Source of the DNA: Flavobacterium gawalongense
GTDB taxonomy: Bacteria > Bacteroidota > Bacteroidia > Flavobacteriales > Flavobacteriaceae
Assembly (NCBI RefSeq): GCF_007097265.1
Contig: NZ_VJZP01000015.1
Location: 17,475 to 81,474 of the forward strand
DNA length: 64,000 nt
Direction of reading: 5' to 3'
Shown: positions 37,024 through 45,196 of the stretch, one piece after another
Layout of the letters: every line of letters begins with the position of its first letter
Position numbering within the stretch: position 1 is the stretch's first letter
The notes under the pieces: model-generated
The model's input: only the letters and a program-made list of their open reading frames with translations
What the model was told of the DNA's origin: nothing
Databases searched by the model: none
Position numbers and translations under genes: made by a program

Positions 37024-37989
37024 TTGAAAATAACAAGAGAAATTAAAACTGCTATATTAGTCATTGCATCTATTTTATTATTCATTTGGGGCTACAGTTT
37101 TTTAAAAGGAAGGGATCTTTTTACAAATTACAAAACATTTTATGTAGAATATGAAAGTGTAGAAGGATTAGCTACATCGGCACCTGTAACACTAAACGGC
37201 TTGGTTATAGGTAAAGTAAACAGTATTACAATAAATGAAAATACAGGAATATTATTGGTTGAATTACAATTAAAAACGGATTTCCCTATATCTAAATCCA
37301 GTACCGCTTCTATTTATGAGCCTGGATTTATTGGTGGAAAACAAATTGCAATCAATCCGAATTTTAATGATAAAACCCTAGCTGTTGATGGTCAAAAATT
37401 ACAGGGAACCACAAAATTAGGACTTACTGATAAAGTTGGGGATAAATTAGCTCCTCTTCAGGAAAAATTAGAAAAGATAATGGCTAACACAGATAAACTA
37501 TTATCAGGTATTAACAATGTTTTGGATAAAAACGGGCAAGAAAATTTGAAGGTTAGTTTAGCCGAGTTAAGTAAGACTATTGAGCAATTTCACAAAGCTA
37601 CCGTAAGTGTTAATACATTATTAGATGATAATAAAGCTAAAATAGAAGGAGCTGTAACGAACTTTAATAAAATATCAGGTGACTTTTCTAAAATATCTGA
37701 TTCATTGAGCAAAGCAGATCTAGGAAAAACTGTAAAAAATCTAAATAAAACGTTAGCTAGAGTTGATGGTATTATGAGTGGTTTGGAATCAGGAAAAGGT
37801 TCTATGGGTAAATTATTAAACGATGAGGCTTTTTATGAAAATATAAAAGCAACAACCAGAGAATTAGAATTATTATTGCAAGATATAAGATTGTCTCCAA
37901 CAAGGTATGTTAATGTTTCTTTATTTGGAAAGAAAAATAAACCTTATGTTGCACCGATAAATGATTCTATAATAAAAGAAAAAAACTAA
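37024..37989 (+). CDS. mlaD: MlaD/MCE-domain lipid-transport protein
   Basis: 321 residues. A single N-terminal membrane anchor (IKTAILVIASILLFIWGYSFL) precedes the MCE domain (residues 40-115, with KTFYVEYESVEGLATSAPVTLNGLVIGKVNSI) and a coiled-coil tail. MCE proteins form hexameric rings that carry phospholipid between membranes. The reading frame starts at a TTG; upstream there is only ATT, TAT and a stop at 37000-37002, and the first ATG is far inside. mlaE/mlaF are absent here. The downstream Fe-S gene begins 5 nt after the stop, so translation may be coupled. Confidence 0.9.
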   Translation: MKITREIKTAILVIASILLFIWGYSFLKGRDLFTNYKTFYVEYESVEGLATSAPVTLNGLVIGKVNSITINENTGILLVELQLKTDFPISKSSTASIYEPGFIGGKQIAINPNFNDKTLAVDGQKLQGTTKLGLTDKVGDKLAPLQEKLEKIMANTDKLLSGINNVLDKNGQENLKVSLAELSKTIEQFHKATVSVNTLLDDNKAKIEGAVTNFNKISGDFSKISDSLSKADLGKTVKNLNKTLARVDGIMSGLESGKGSMGKLLNDEAFYENIKATTRELELLLQDIRLSPTRYVNVSLFGKKNKPYVAPINDSIIKEKN

Positions 37990-37993
37990 CAAA

Positions 37994-39325
37994 ATGAGCT
38001 ATTTAGACAATATATTGTTTGCCATATTATTAGCTATTGGGTTTGGTTATTTTTATATTAATGTGAAAAAAATCATTCGAAATATAAATCTTGGTGCAGC
38101 CATAAACCGAAAAGACAACGCTAAAGCACGTTGGGAAAACATGGCTATGATTGCACTTGGTCAATCTAAAATGGTAAAAAAACCTGTTGCAGGTGTGCTT
38201 CATATTATTGTTTATGTAGGTTTTGTAATCATCAATATTGAGTTGTTGGAAATAATTATTGATGGTCTTTTTGGTACTCATAGAGTTTTTGCTTTTTTAG
38301 GGACTTTATATAATGTATTAATTGCCTCATTTGAAATATTGGCACTTTTAGTTTTAGTAGCTGTTTTTACTTTTTGGATTAGAAGAAATATAATCAAATT
38401 GCAACGATTTTCAAGTACGGATTTGAAAGGTTCTCCAGAAAGGGATGCTAATTATATTCTTTATTTTGAAGTTGTTTTGATGGTATTGTTTTTATTAATG
38501 AATGCTTCCGATTTGCACTTACAAAACATACCCGGTGGCTTTTCTCATTTTATCAAAGCAGGTTCATTTCCAATAAGTCAATTTATAGAACCATTGTTTA
38601 ACGGAATGTCAAATGAATTAGTGATGCTTCTTACAGAAATATTTTGGTGGTTGCATATTACGGGTATTTTGATTTTTATGAACTATCTGTATTTTTCAAA
38701 ACACTTACATATATTATTGGCATTTCCTAATACCTATTTTGCAAATTTAAACCCACAAGGTCAATTTGATAATCTGGAATCAGTTACTAAAGAAGTGAAA
38801 ATGATGATGGATCCTAACGCTGATCCATTTGCGGCAGCACCAGTTAACGAAAACGAAGTACCAGGTAAGTTTGGAGCAAGTGATGTTCAGGATTTAAATT
38901 GGGTACAATTATTGAACGCTTATACCTGTACTGAATGTGGTCGTTGTACCTCTTCTTGTCCTGCCAATATAACAGGGAAAAAATTGTCCCCTCGTAAAAT
39001 AATGATGGATACAAGAGATAGACTGGAAGAAGTAGGACGAAATATTGATGCCAATAAAGGTATTTTTGTACCAGATAATAAATCATTATTGAACGATTAT
39101 ATTACACCAGAAGAGCTTTGGGCTTGCACTTCCTGTAATGCATGTGTAGAGGAATGTCCGGTAAATATAAGTCCTCTATCTATTATTATGGATATGCGAC
39201 GCTATTTAGTAATGGAGCAAAGTGCGGCTCCAATGCCAATAAATGCGATGATGAGCAATATAGAAAATAACGGGGCACCTTGGCAATACAATCAGCAAGA
39301 CCGATTGAATTGGAAAAACGAGTAG
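37994..39325 (+). CDS. Membrane-bound [4Fe-4S] protein (HdrC/EtfD-type)
   Basis: 443 residues. About five membrane helices lie in the first 240 residues (YLDNILFAILLAIGFGYFYINV; VLHIIVYVGFVIINIELLEIIIDGLF; FEILALLVLVAVFTFWIRR; a fourth near residue 155; and FWWLHITGILIFMNYLYFSKHL), then two ferredoxin motifs CTECGRCTSSCPA and CTSCNACVEECPV. This matches the membrane half of EtfD or Hdr-type quinone reductases. It is one gene from the CCG-domain protein (39950), with the HAD-like gene between. Likely transfers electrons from a soluble donor to menaquinone; the donor is not in the window. Confidence 0.88.
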   Translation: MSYLDNILFAILLAIGFGYFYINVKKIIRNINLGAAINRKDNAKARWENMAMIALGQSKMVKKPVAGVLHIIVYVGFVIINIELLEIIIDGLFGTHRVFAFLGTLYNVLIASFEILALLVLVAVFTFWIRRNIIKLQRFSSTDLKGSPERDANYILYFEVVLMVLFLLMNASDLHLQNIPGGFSHFIKAGSFPISQFIEPLFNGMSNELVMLLTEIFWWLHITGILIFMNYLYFSKHLHILLAFPNTYFANLNPQGQFDNLESVTKEVKMMMDPNADPFAAAPVNENEVPGKFGASDVQDLNWVQLLNAYTCTECGRCTSSCPANITGKKLSPRKIMMDTRDRLEEVGRNIDANKGIFVPDNKSLLNDYITPEELWACTSCNACVEECPVNISPLSIIMDMRRYLVMEQSAAPMPINAMMSNIENNGAPWQYNQQDRLNWKNE

Positions 39326-39428
39326 ACGCTATTTATTACGTCTAGATTAAAATAAATAGGCTTCTATAAAGCGGTTAGGAGTTTTTTTATCATTTTTTAG
39401 ACAAAGATAAATTAGAAAAAAACGTAAG

Positions 39429-39875
39429 ATGAACACAGAAGATTTAGACAAAAAATTAGTCGAAGCAACAGAAAATGGACAACATATAAGTCCAATACTT
39501 CCAGAGGGTGTAAAAAATTATTTGATTGATATTGATGGTACAATTTGTGATGATATTCCTAATGAAGAACCAGAAAGAATGGCAACTGCCGAAGTATATC
39601 CTGACGCATTAATTACATTGAATAAATGGTATGATGAAGGTCATATTATTTTCTTTTTTACTTCAAGAACAGAAGCTCATAGAGAAGTTACTGAAGAATG
39701 GCTGAATAGATTTGGATTCAAATATCATGGAATGGTAATGGGAAAACCAAGAGGAGGAAACTACCATTGGATTGATAACCATTTAGTAAAAGCAACTCGT
39801 TACAGAGGAAAATTTACTGATTTGGTTGATAAAGAGGTTACTATTCAAGTTTTTGACGACGGTCAACACGAATAG
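39429..39875 (+). CDS. HAD-superfamily phosphatase-like protein
   Basis: 148 residues. The HAD motif I DIDGTICDD occurs at residues 34-42 and motif II-like FFTSRTEAH around 77-85, with a conserved GKPRGGNYHWIDNH segment. The family is small and without cap domain. In databases such proteins are sometimes labelled phosphoheptose isomerase, but the sequence has no SIS/GmhA features, so I reject that. Substrate unknown. It is placed between the two subunits of the Fe-S carrier, so a link with that enzyme's maturation is possible but unproven. Confidence 0.85.
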   Translation: MNTEDLDKKLVEATENGQHISPILPEGVKNYLIDIDGTICDDIPNEEPERMATAEVYPDALITLNKWYDEGHIIFFFTSRTEAHREVTEEWLNRFGFKYHGMVMGKPRGGNYHWIDNHLVKATRYRGKFTDLVDKEVTIQVFDDGQHE

Positions 39876-39941
39876 ATCACAGATGTTAGATTTCAGATTT
39901 CAGATTTTAAAACTTGAAACTTTGAACTTTAAACTTTAAAC
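39875..39941. repeat. Degenerate AGATTTC / AACTTT word repeat
   Basis: CACAGATGTTAGATTTCAG is followed by AGATTTCAG again, then by CTTGAAACTTTGAACTTTAAAC-like words. It has the same low-complexity style as the other intergenic repeats in the window and no coding potential. Confidence 0.45.
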
Positions 39942-39949
39942 AAAAATAT

Positions 39950-40741
39950 ATGTCAGAAAGTTTGATAGTGCCAACTATGGCCGAAATGTTAGCTCAAGGT
40001 AAACAACCAGAAGTTTTGTTTTGGGTAGGTTGTGCAGGAAGTTTTGATGATAGAGCAAAAAAAATTACCAAGGCATTTGTACGAATTTTAAATCGTACAA
40101 ATGTCTCTTTTGCAGTGCTTGGTACAGAAGAAAGTTGTACTGGCGATCCAGCCAAAAGAGCGGGTAATGAGTTCTTGTTTCAAATGCAAGCCATGATGAA
40201 TATTGAGGTTTTAAATGCATATGAAGCAAAAAAAATTGTTACGGCTTGTCCGCATTGTTTTAATACGCTCAAAAATGAGTATCCTGAATTAGGTGGAAAA
40301 TATGAAGTAGTTCATCATACAGAGTTTTTAAAATCTTTGTTGGATGATGGAAGATTGACCATTGAAGGAGGACAATTTAAAGGAAAACGAATTACTTTTC
40401 ATGATCCTTGCTATTTAGGAAGAGCCAATAATGTATATGAAGCGCCAAGAGATTTGATTCTTAAATTGGATGCCGAATTAGTAGAAATGAAACGTTCTAA
40501 AGCAAACGGATTATGTTGTGGTGCTGGTGGTGCCCAAATGTTTAAAGATGCCGAGCCTGGAAACAAGGAAGTCAATATTGAAAGAACTGAAGAAGCATTA
40601 GAAACAAAACCAGAAATAATCGCTGCTGGTTGCCCTTTTTGTAATACTATGATGACTGATGGTATTAAAAATAAAGAAAAAGAAGGCGAAGTAAAAGTAA
40701 TGGACATTGCCGAATTGATTGCCAATGCCCAAGATTTGTAA
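39950..40741 (+). CDS. CCG-domain Fe-S protein (HdrB-like)
   Basis: 263 residues with both cysteine-rich CCG modules. Seen: FWVGCAGSFDDRAKKI near residue 25, ACPHCFNTLKNEYP, then FHDPCYLGR, LCCGAGGAQMF and AAGCPFCNTMMTDG. CCG domains bind the noncubane [4Fe-4S] pair of heterodisulfide reductase B and the related cluster of EtfD-type proteins. Soluble; expected to dock on the membrane protein encoded at 37994. Cytoplasmic role in electron transfer to quinone is inferred. Confidence 0.92.
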   Translation: MSESLIVPTMAEMLAQGKQPEVLFWVGCAGSFDDRAKKITKAFVRILNRTNVSFAVLGTEESCTGDPAKRAGNEFLFQMQAMMNIEVLNAYEAKKIVTACPHCFNTLKNEYPELGGKYEVVHHTEFLKSLLDDGRLTIEGGQFKGKRITFHDPCYLGRANNVYEAPRDLILKLDAELVEMKRSKANGLCCGAGGAQMFKDAEPGNKEVNIERTEEALETKPEIIAAGCPFCNTMMTDGIKNKEKEGEVKVMDIAELIANAQDL

Positions 40742-40804
40742 TAAAGTATTGATTCAATATTTATTACTTTTTTATTTAAAATTCACAATTTATAATTAAA
40801 TATC

Positions 40805-41287
40805 ATGTACGTTCCATTTGAAAATTTACCCGAAGAATCCAAAATCTGGATTTATCAATCGAACAGAAAGTTTTCGGATGCCGAATTTTCCGAAATTGAA
40901 ACTGCCTTGCAATCTTTTCTTGAGGCTTGGGCGGCTCATGGTACCAGTTTAGAATCGTCCTACCAATTAAAATACAACCGATTTATTATTATCGCTGTAA
41001 ATCAAGATGTTCAGGCTGCAACGGGTTGTTCTATAGATTCCTCTGTAGAATTTATTCAAAGTTTAGAACAAAAATACAGTGTAGATTTATTGGATAAAAT
41101 GAATGTGACTTTCAAATTAGGGGAGCATATTGCGCACAAGCCTCTTATTGATTTCAAAAAGATGGTAAAAGATAAAGCAGTTACTGAAAATACTATAGTT
41201 TTCAATAATTTAGTTAATACTATAGAAGAATATAATGAATCCTGGGAAGTTCCTGCCATGGACAGCTGGCATAGTCGCTTTTTTTAA
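40805..41287 (+). CDS. Conserved Bacteroidota protein of unknown function
   Basis: 160 residues, acidic N-half (FENLPEESKIWIYQSNRKFSD) and a FVEFIQSLE-type middle. Homologues in flavobacteria are often named ABC transporter ATPase, but no Walker A, Walker B or LSGGQ motif is present, so that label is wrong. There is no signal peptide or membrane segment. Two internal cysteines are not obviously conserved. Follows the CCG gene by 63 nt and precedes the GH3 gene by 13 nt, so it may be translated with either. Confidence 0.75.
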   Translation: MYVPFENLPEESKIWIYQSNRKFSDAEFSEIETALQSFLEAWAAHGTSLESSYQLKYNRFIIIAVNQDVQAATGCSIDSSVEFIQSLEQKYSVDLLDKMNVTFKLGEHIAHKPLIDFKKMVKDKAVTENTIVFNNLVNTIEEYNESWEVPAMDSWHSRFF

Positions 41288-41300
41288 ACAAAATAGTTCA

Positions 41301-44294
41301 ATGAAAAAAATAGGCATCAAAATCGTTTTTTTTTATGTCTTATTTCTTTTTGTTGCTACTAGTTGTGTTGGTACAAAAATTAATAAGAATAAAGTAATTT
41401 TAACCAACGTTCCGTCCAAAACAGAAAATTTGGACAGTATAAATTCAAGTAATACACCAAAACTTTTTGAATTGTCACCCGAAGGTAATAAGTGGGTCGA
41501 TAGTCTCTATAATGCTATGACTTTAGAGGAAAAATTAGGGCAGTTATTTATGGTTGCCGCTTATTCTAATAAAGATACCGTACACTTCAACGCAATTGAT
41601 AAACTGATACAGGAAAACAAAATTGGAGGATTAATTTTCTTCCAAGGAGGTCCGGTTCGTCAAGTAAAACTTACTAATCGTTTTCAATCTAAATCAAAAA
41701 TCCCATTGTTTATTGGTAATGATGCGGAATGGGGTTTGAATATGCGACTTGATTCGACCTCTAGATATCCATGGAATATGACTCTTGGAGCCATTCAGGA
41801 CATGAAATTGTTAGAGAAAGTTGGTGTCCAAATGGGCAAACAAAGCAAGCGATTGGGATTACAATTTAATTTTGCTCCAGTTCTCGATATCAATACGAAT
41901 CCCAGAAATCCCATTATAGGTTTTCGTTCTTTTGGTGAAGATAAATTCAAGGTTACTGAGCGAGCTATAGCTCTAATGAAAGGAGTTCAAAGCCAGGGAA
42001 TATTTTCGACTGGTAAGCATTTTCCGGGGCATGGCGATACTGAAATTGATTCTCATAAGGGATTGCCAACGATTAATTTTTCTAAGGAAAGATTAGAACA
42101 AGTAGAGTTTTACCCCTATAAAAAAATGTTTCACGAAGGACTTTCCTCAGTTATGGTGGCACATTTAAATGTACCTAGTTTAGAGATAAGGCCTAATTTT
42201 CCTTCTTCAATTTCCTATAATGTGGTAACCAATATTCTTCAAAAAGAATTGGGATTCAAAGGACTTATTTTTACCGATGCTTTGAATATGAAAAGTGTAA
42301 GTAACTTCAAGTTGCCTAGCGAAATTAATTTTGAAGCTTTTATGGCTGGAAATGATGTATTATTATTTCCTGAAAATGTTCCGATAGCAATTGAAAAATT
42401 TAAACTTGCTTATTCGGCTAATTTATTTTCAGCCGAAAGATTGGCTTTTTCTGTAAAGAAAATATTAAAATTCAAATATAAAGCGGGTTTAAACTCTTAT
42501 AAACCTATTGCAACAGATAATTTATATAACGATTTAAATTCATCTGAAAATGATGCTTTACAGTATGAATTGTATGAAAATGCAGTTACAGTTCTAAAAA
42601 ATACGGCTTCTGTTTTACCAATAAAAAGTTTGGACAAACAAAAAATAGCTTACGTAAAAATAGGAGATGATAACAATGATGCTTTTGTTTCGACTTTGAA
42701 GAAATACACCGAAGTAACTGTAATTGCAGATACTAATCTGGATAGTTTACAAGTAAAATTACAACCGTTTACAACTGTAATCATTGGATACCACAAATCG
42801 GATGTTGCTTTTAAAAACGAGGATTTAAAATCAAATGAATTATTTAAGATAAATTTTTTAGCCAAAAATAATAATGTAATTCTGGATGTTTTTGCCAAAC
42901 CATATTCATTATTACCTTTTGCAAATTTTGATGCTATCGAAGGATTGGTCGTTTCCTATCAAAATAGTGCTATTGCACAAGTCGTTTCGGCAGAATTAAT
43001 TTTTGGAGCGATTGAAGCTAAAGGAAAATTACCGGTTTCTATCAATTCAAGTTTCAAAGTAAATGATGGATTAGTAACCGAAAAATTAAATCGATTAGGA
43101 TTCACAACTCCTGAAAATGTAGGAATGAATTCTGCAATTTTGTCAAAAATTGATGGCATCGCCAATAAAGCGATTAATGCTAAAATGACACCGGGAATTC
43201 AGGTTTTGGTAGCGAGAAACGGGAAAGTGATCTATCAAAAATCGTTTGGACATCATACCTATGATAAAACTTTGAAGGTTCAAAATTCAGATATTTATGA
43301 TGTTGCATCGTTGACAAAAATTTTGGCTACTTTACCTAATGTGATGCTGCAATACGATCAGCAGAAAATAAATTTAGAAACGACATTAGGATCTATGTGC
43401 CCTATTTTTAAAGATTCGAATAAGCAAAATATCAATTTCAAGGATTTATTGTCTCATTATGCCGGGCTTGCTGCAGGGATTCCATTTTATAAAGCAGCCA
43501 TTGACAAATCGAAATCTTCTGAAACTTATTTTAGAAAGATTCCTGATAGTCAGTTTTCTAAGCAATTGGGAGATAGTCTTTTTATAAGAAATGATTTTAG
43601 CGACACGATTATGAAAATGATTGTTAAAAGTAAAGTATCATTGAAAAAAGAATACAAATACAGTGATCTTACTTTTATGATTTTGAAAGATTATTTAGAA
43701 AAAACGACGGGTAAAACATTAGATGTTTTAATTCAAGAGAATTTCTATCGCTCACTCGGAATGAATAATTCCAGTTTCAATCCATTAGCTAAATTTGATA
43801 AAAACAGAATTCCTCCAACAGAAACAGATACGTATTTCCGTCGTCAACTTTTGCAAGGTTATGTCAATGATTTGTCGGCTGCATTAGAAGGTGGAGTTTC
43901 GGGTCATGCCGGAGTTTTTTCGAATGCCATGGATGTGGCTAAAATAATGGAGCTTTATTTGCAAAAAGGAAGTTACGGTAATCAGCGGTATTTTTCTGAA
44001 AAAACATTTGAAGATTTCAATACGTGTTATTTTTGTGCTGCAGGGAATAGGAGAGGTGTTGGTTTTGATAAACCACAATTGGGTATTGAAGGACCTACAT
44101 GCGGTTGTGCTTCGATGACAAGTTTTGGGCACACCGGTTATACAGGAACGATGGCTTGGGCTGATCCTGAAACTAAAATCGTCTATGTATTTTTATCCAA
44201 CAGAACTTTTCCAATTGCTGCCGAAAATAGATTATCTAAAGAAAACATTCGTGAAGATATCCAGAAGGTGATTTATGAAGCGATTGTAAACTAG
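41301..44294 (+). CDS. Lipoprotein fusing GH3 (NagZ-type) and beta-lactamase-fold domains
   Basis: 997 residues from the ATG at 41301, which gives a lipoprotein signal peptide (MKKIGIKIVFFYVLFLFVATSC). The longer frame from 41235 overlaps the previous gene and would bury the signal. GH3 N domain: KHFPGHGDTEIDSH at residues 239-252 with the NagZ-specific His, and nucleophile Asp 326 in FTDALNMKS. A GH3 C-like region follows. The C-terminal third is a serine beta-lactamase/PBP-fold domain: SLTK (Ser 670, Lys 673) and a YSD motif in YKYSDLTF, plus FGHTGYTGT. NagZ enzymes remove GlcNAc from muropeptides; the fused domain may bind or cleave peptides. Secreted-face anchoring is inferred. Confidence 0.9.
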   Translation: MKKIGIKIVFFYVLFLFVATSCVGTKINKNKVILTNVPSKTENLDSINSSNTPKLFELSPEGNKWVDSLYNAMTLEEKLGQLFMVAAYSNKDTVHFNAIDKLIQENKIGGLIFFQGGPVRQVKLTNRFQSKSKIPLFIGNDAEWGLNMRLDSTSRYPWNMTLGAIQDMKLLEKVGVQMGKQSKRLGLQFNFAPVLDINTNPRNPIIGFRSFGEDKFKVTERAIALMKGVQSQGIFSTGKHFPGHGDTEIDSHKGLPTINFSKERLEQVEFYPYKKMFHEGLSSVMVAHLNVPSLEIRPNFPSSISYNVVTNILQKELGFKGLIFTDALNMKSVSNFKLPSEINFEAFMAGNDVLLFPENVPIAIEKFKLAYSANLFSAERLAFSVKKILKFKYKAGLNSYKPIATDNLYNDLNSSENDALQYELYENAVTVLKNTASVLPIKSLDKQKIAYVKIGDDNNDAFVSTLKKYTEVTVIADTNLDSLQVKLQPFTTVIIGYHKSDVAFKNEDLKSNELFKINFLAKNNNVILDVFAKPYSLLPFANFDAIEGLVVSYQNSAIAQVVSAELIFGAIEAKGKLPVSINSSFKVNDGLVTEKLNRLGFTTPENVGMNSAILSKIDGIANKAINAKMTPGIQVLVARNGKVIYQKSFGHHTYDKTLKVQNSDIYDVASLTKILATLPNVMLQYDQQKINLETTLGSMCPIFKDSNKQNINFKDLLSHYAGLAAGIPFYKAAIDKSKSSETYFRKIPDSQFSKQLGDSLFIRNDFSDTIMKMIVKSKVSLKKEYKYSDLTFMILKDYLEKTTGKTLDVLIQENFYRSLGMNNSSFNPLAKFDKNRIPPTETDTYFRRQLLQGYVNDLSAALEGGVSGHAGVFSNAMDVAKIMELYLQKGSYGNQRYFSEKTFEDFNTCYFCAAGNRRGVGFDKPQLGIEGPTCGCASMTSFGHTGYTGTMAWADPETKIVYVFLSNRTFPIAAENRLSKENIREDIQKVIYEAIVN

Positions 44295-44320
44295 CGCAAT
44301 TTTGACGGAATAATTAGGCT

Positions 44321-44361
44321 ATAGTCCAAATGGAATTAGGAAACAATTTCATTTGGACTAT
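44321..44361 (+). terminator. Weak hairpin after the GH3 gene
   Basis: ATAGTCCAAATG (44321-44332) is the reverse complement of CATTTGGACTAT (44350-44361). It is followed by only TTTCT, so it is a modest terminator. Confidence 0.55.
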
Positions 44362-44434
44362 TTCTATTAAAATGGCTTTTGTGAATTTTATTTGAAGTAT
44401 TTAGTTCCAAATTTTACCGTGTATTATATTATAT

Positions 44435-44442
44435 TATATTTG
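44435..44442 (+). promoter_or_regulatory. Candidate PAP2-gene -7 promoter
   Basis: TATATTTG matches TAnnTTTG 17 nt before the ATG at 44459, with a poor T-rich -33. A start at about 44449 would leave a very short leader. Confidence 0.45.
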
Positions 44443-44458
44443 ATATAAAAAGAGTTTA

Positions 44459-45067
44459 ATGAAAAATAAAAAGAAGGTTTTTGCAAAAGTGAATTTAATT
44501 GTGTTGCTTTTTTGCATGACTTTTGTAAGTGCCCAAAATATTGATATAAATACTTTACGGGATATTAATGTAGATAGAAATAAAAACTTAGGTCCCACTT
44601 TTAAGTTAGTAACTAATAGTGCGGTTCCATTCAGTGTTGCAACTCCCCTTATTATTTACTCCGTTGGATTAATAAAGAAAGATAGTACAATCAAAAAACA
44701 GGCGATTTTTATTGGTGAAACATTTTTAGTGAATGCATTTGTTACCATTGCATTGAAACATACTATAAAAAGGAACAGACCATTTGAAACCTATCAAGAT
44801 ATTGACAAAGCAACAACGTCACTGGGTGATTCATTTCCTTCAGGTCATACTTCTTTAGCTTTTGCAACAGCAACATCATTGAGCATAGTATATCCCAAAT
44901 GGTATGTTATTGCACCATCTTTCGTATGGGCAGGAGCAGTAGGATATTCAAGGATGCATTTGGGTGTCCACTATCCAAGTGACGTTTTAGCAGGAGCAAT
45001 TATTGGCAGTGGTTCAGCTTATCTTAGTTATAAAATGAATAAATGGATTAATAAAAAAAAGATCTGA
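44459..45067 (+). CDS. PAP2-family phosphatase
   Basis: 202 residues. Signal peptide FMTFVSAQNID; then a PAP2 domain with motif 1 KHTIKRNRP, motif 2 FPSGHTSLAFATATS and motif 3 SRMHLGVHYPSDVLAGA, containing all catalytic His/Arg residues. The presence of a cleavable signal and only short hydrophobic segments suggests a periplasmic-side lipid phosphatase, such as undecaprenyl-pyrophosphate or LpxE-type, but the substrate is not evident. Confidence 0.92.
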   Translation: MKNKKKVFAKVNLIVLLFCMTFVSAQNIDINTLRDINVDRNKNLGPTFKLVTNSAVPFSVATPLIIYSVGLIKKDSTIKKQAIFIGETFLVNAFVTIALKHTIKRNRPFETYQDIDKATTSLGDSFPSGHTSLAFATATSLSIVYPKWYVIAPSFVWAGAVGYSRMHLGVHYPSDVLAGAIIGSGSAYLSYKMNKWINKKKI

Positions 45068-45196
45068 AAAAGACAAGTAGTAGTAAGTTAATATTATCAT
45101 TTAAAAAAAATAAAAGTAGAAAATAAAAATATTTAATTACACAATAAAATGTCTGAATATTATCATTAGTAAGTATTAAGAATAAAATTATTTAAA

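Noticed and set aside
39429..39875. Phosphoheptose isomerase label
   Set aside because: No SIS-domain features; motif DIDGTICDD is HAD-type.
41235..41300. N-terminal extension of the GH3 fusion gene
   Set aside because: It overlaps the preceding gene and would place 22 residues before a perfect lipoprotein signal.
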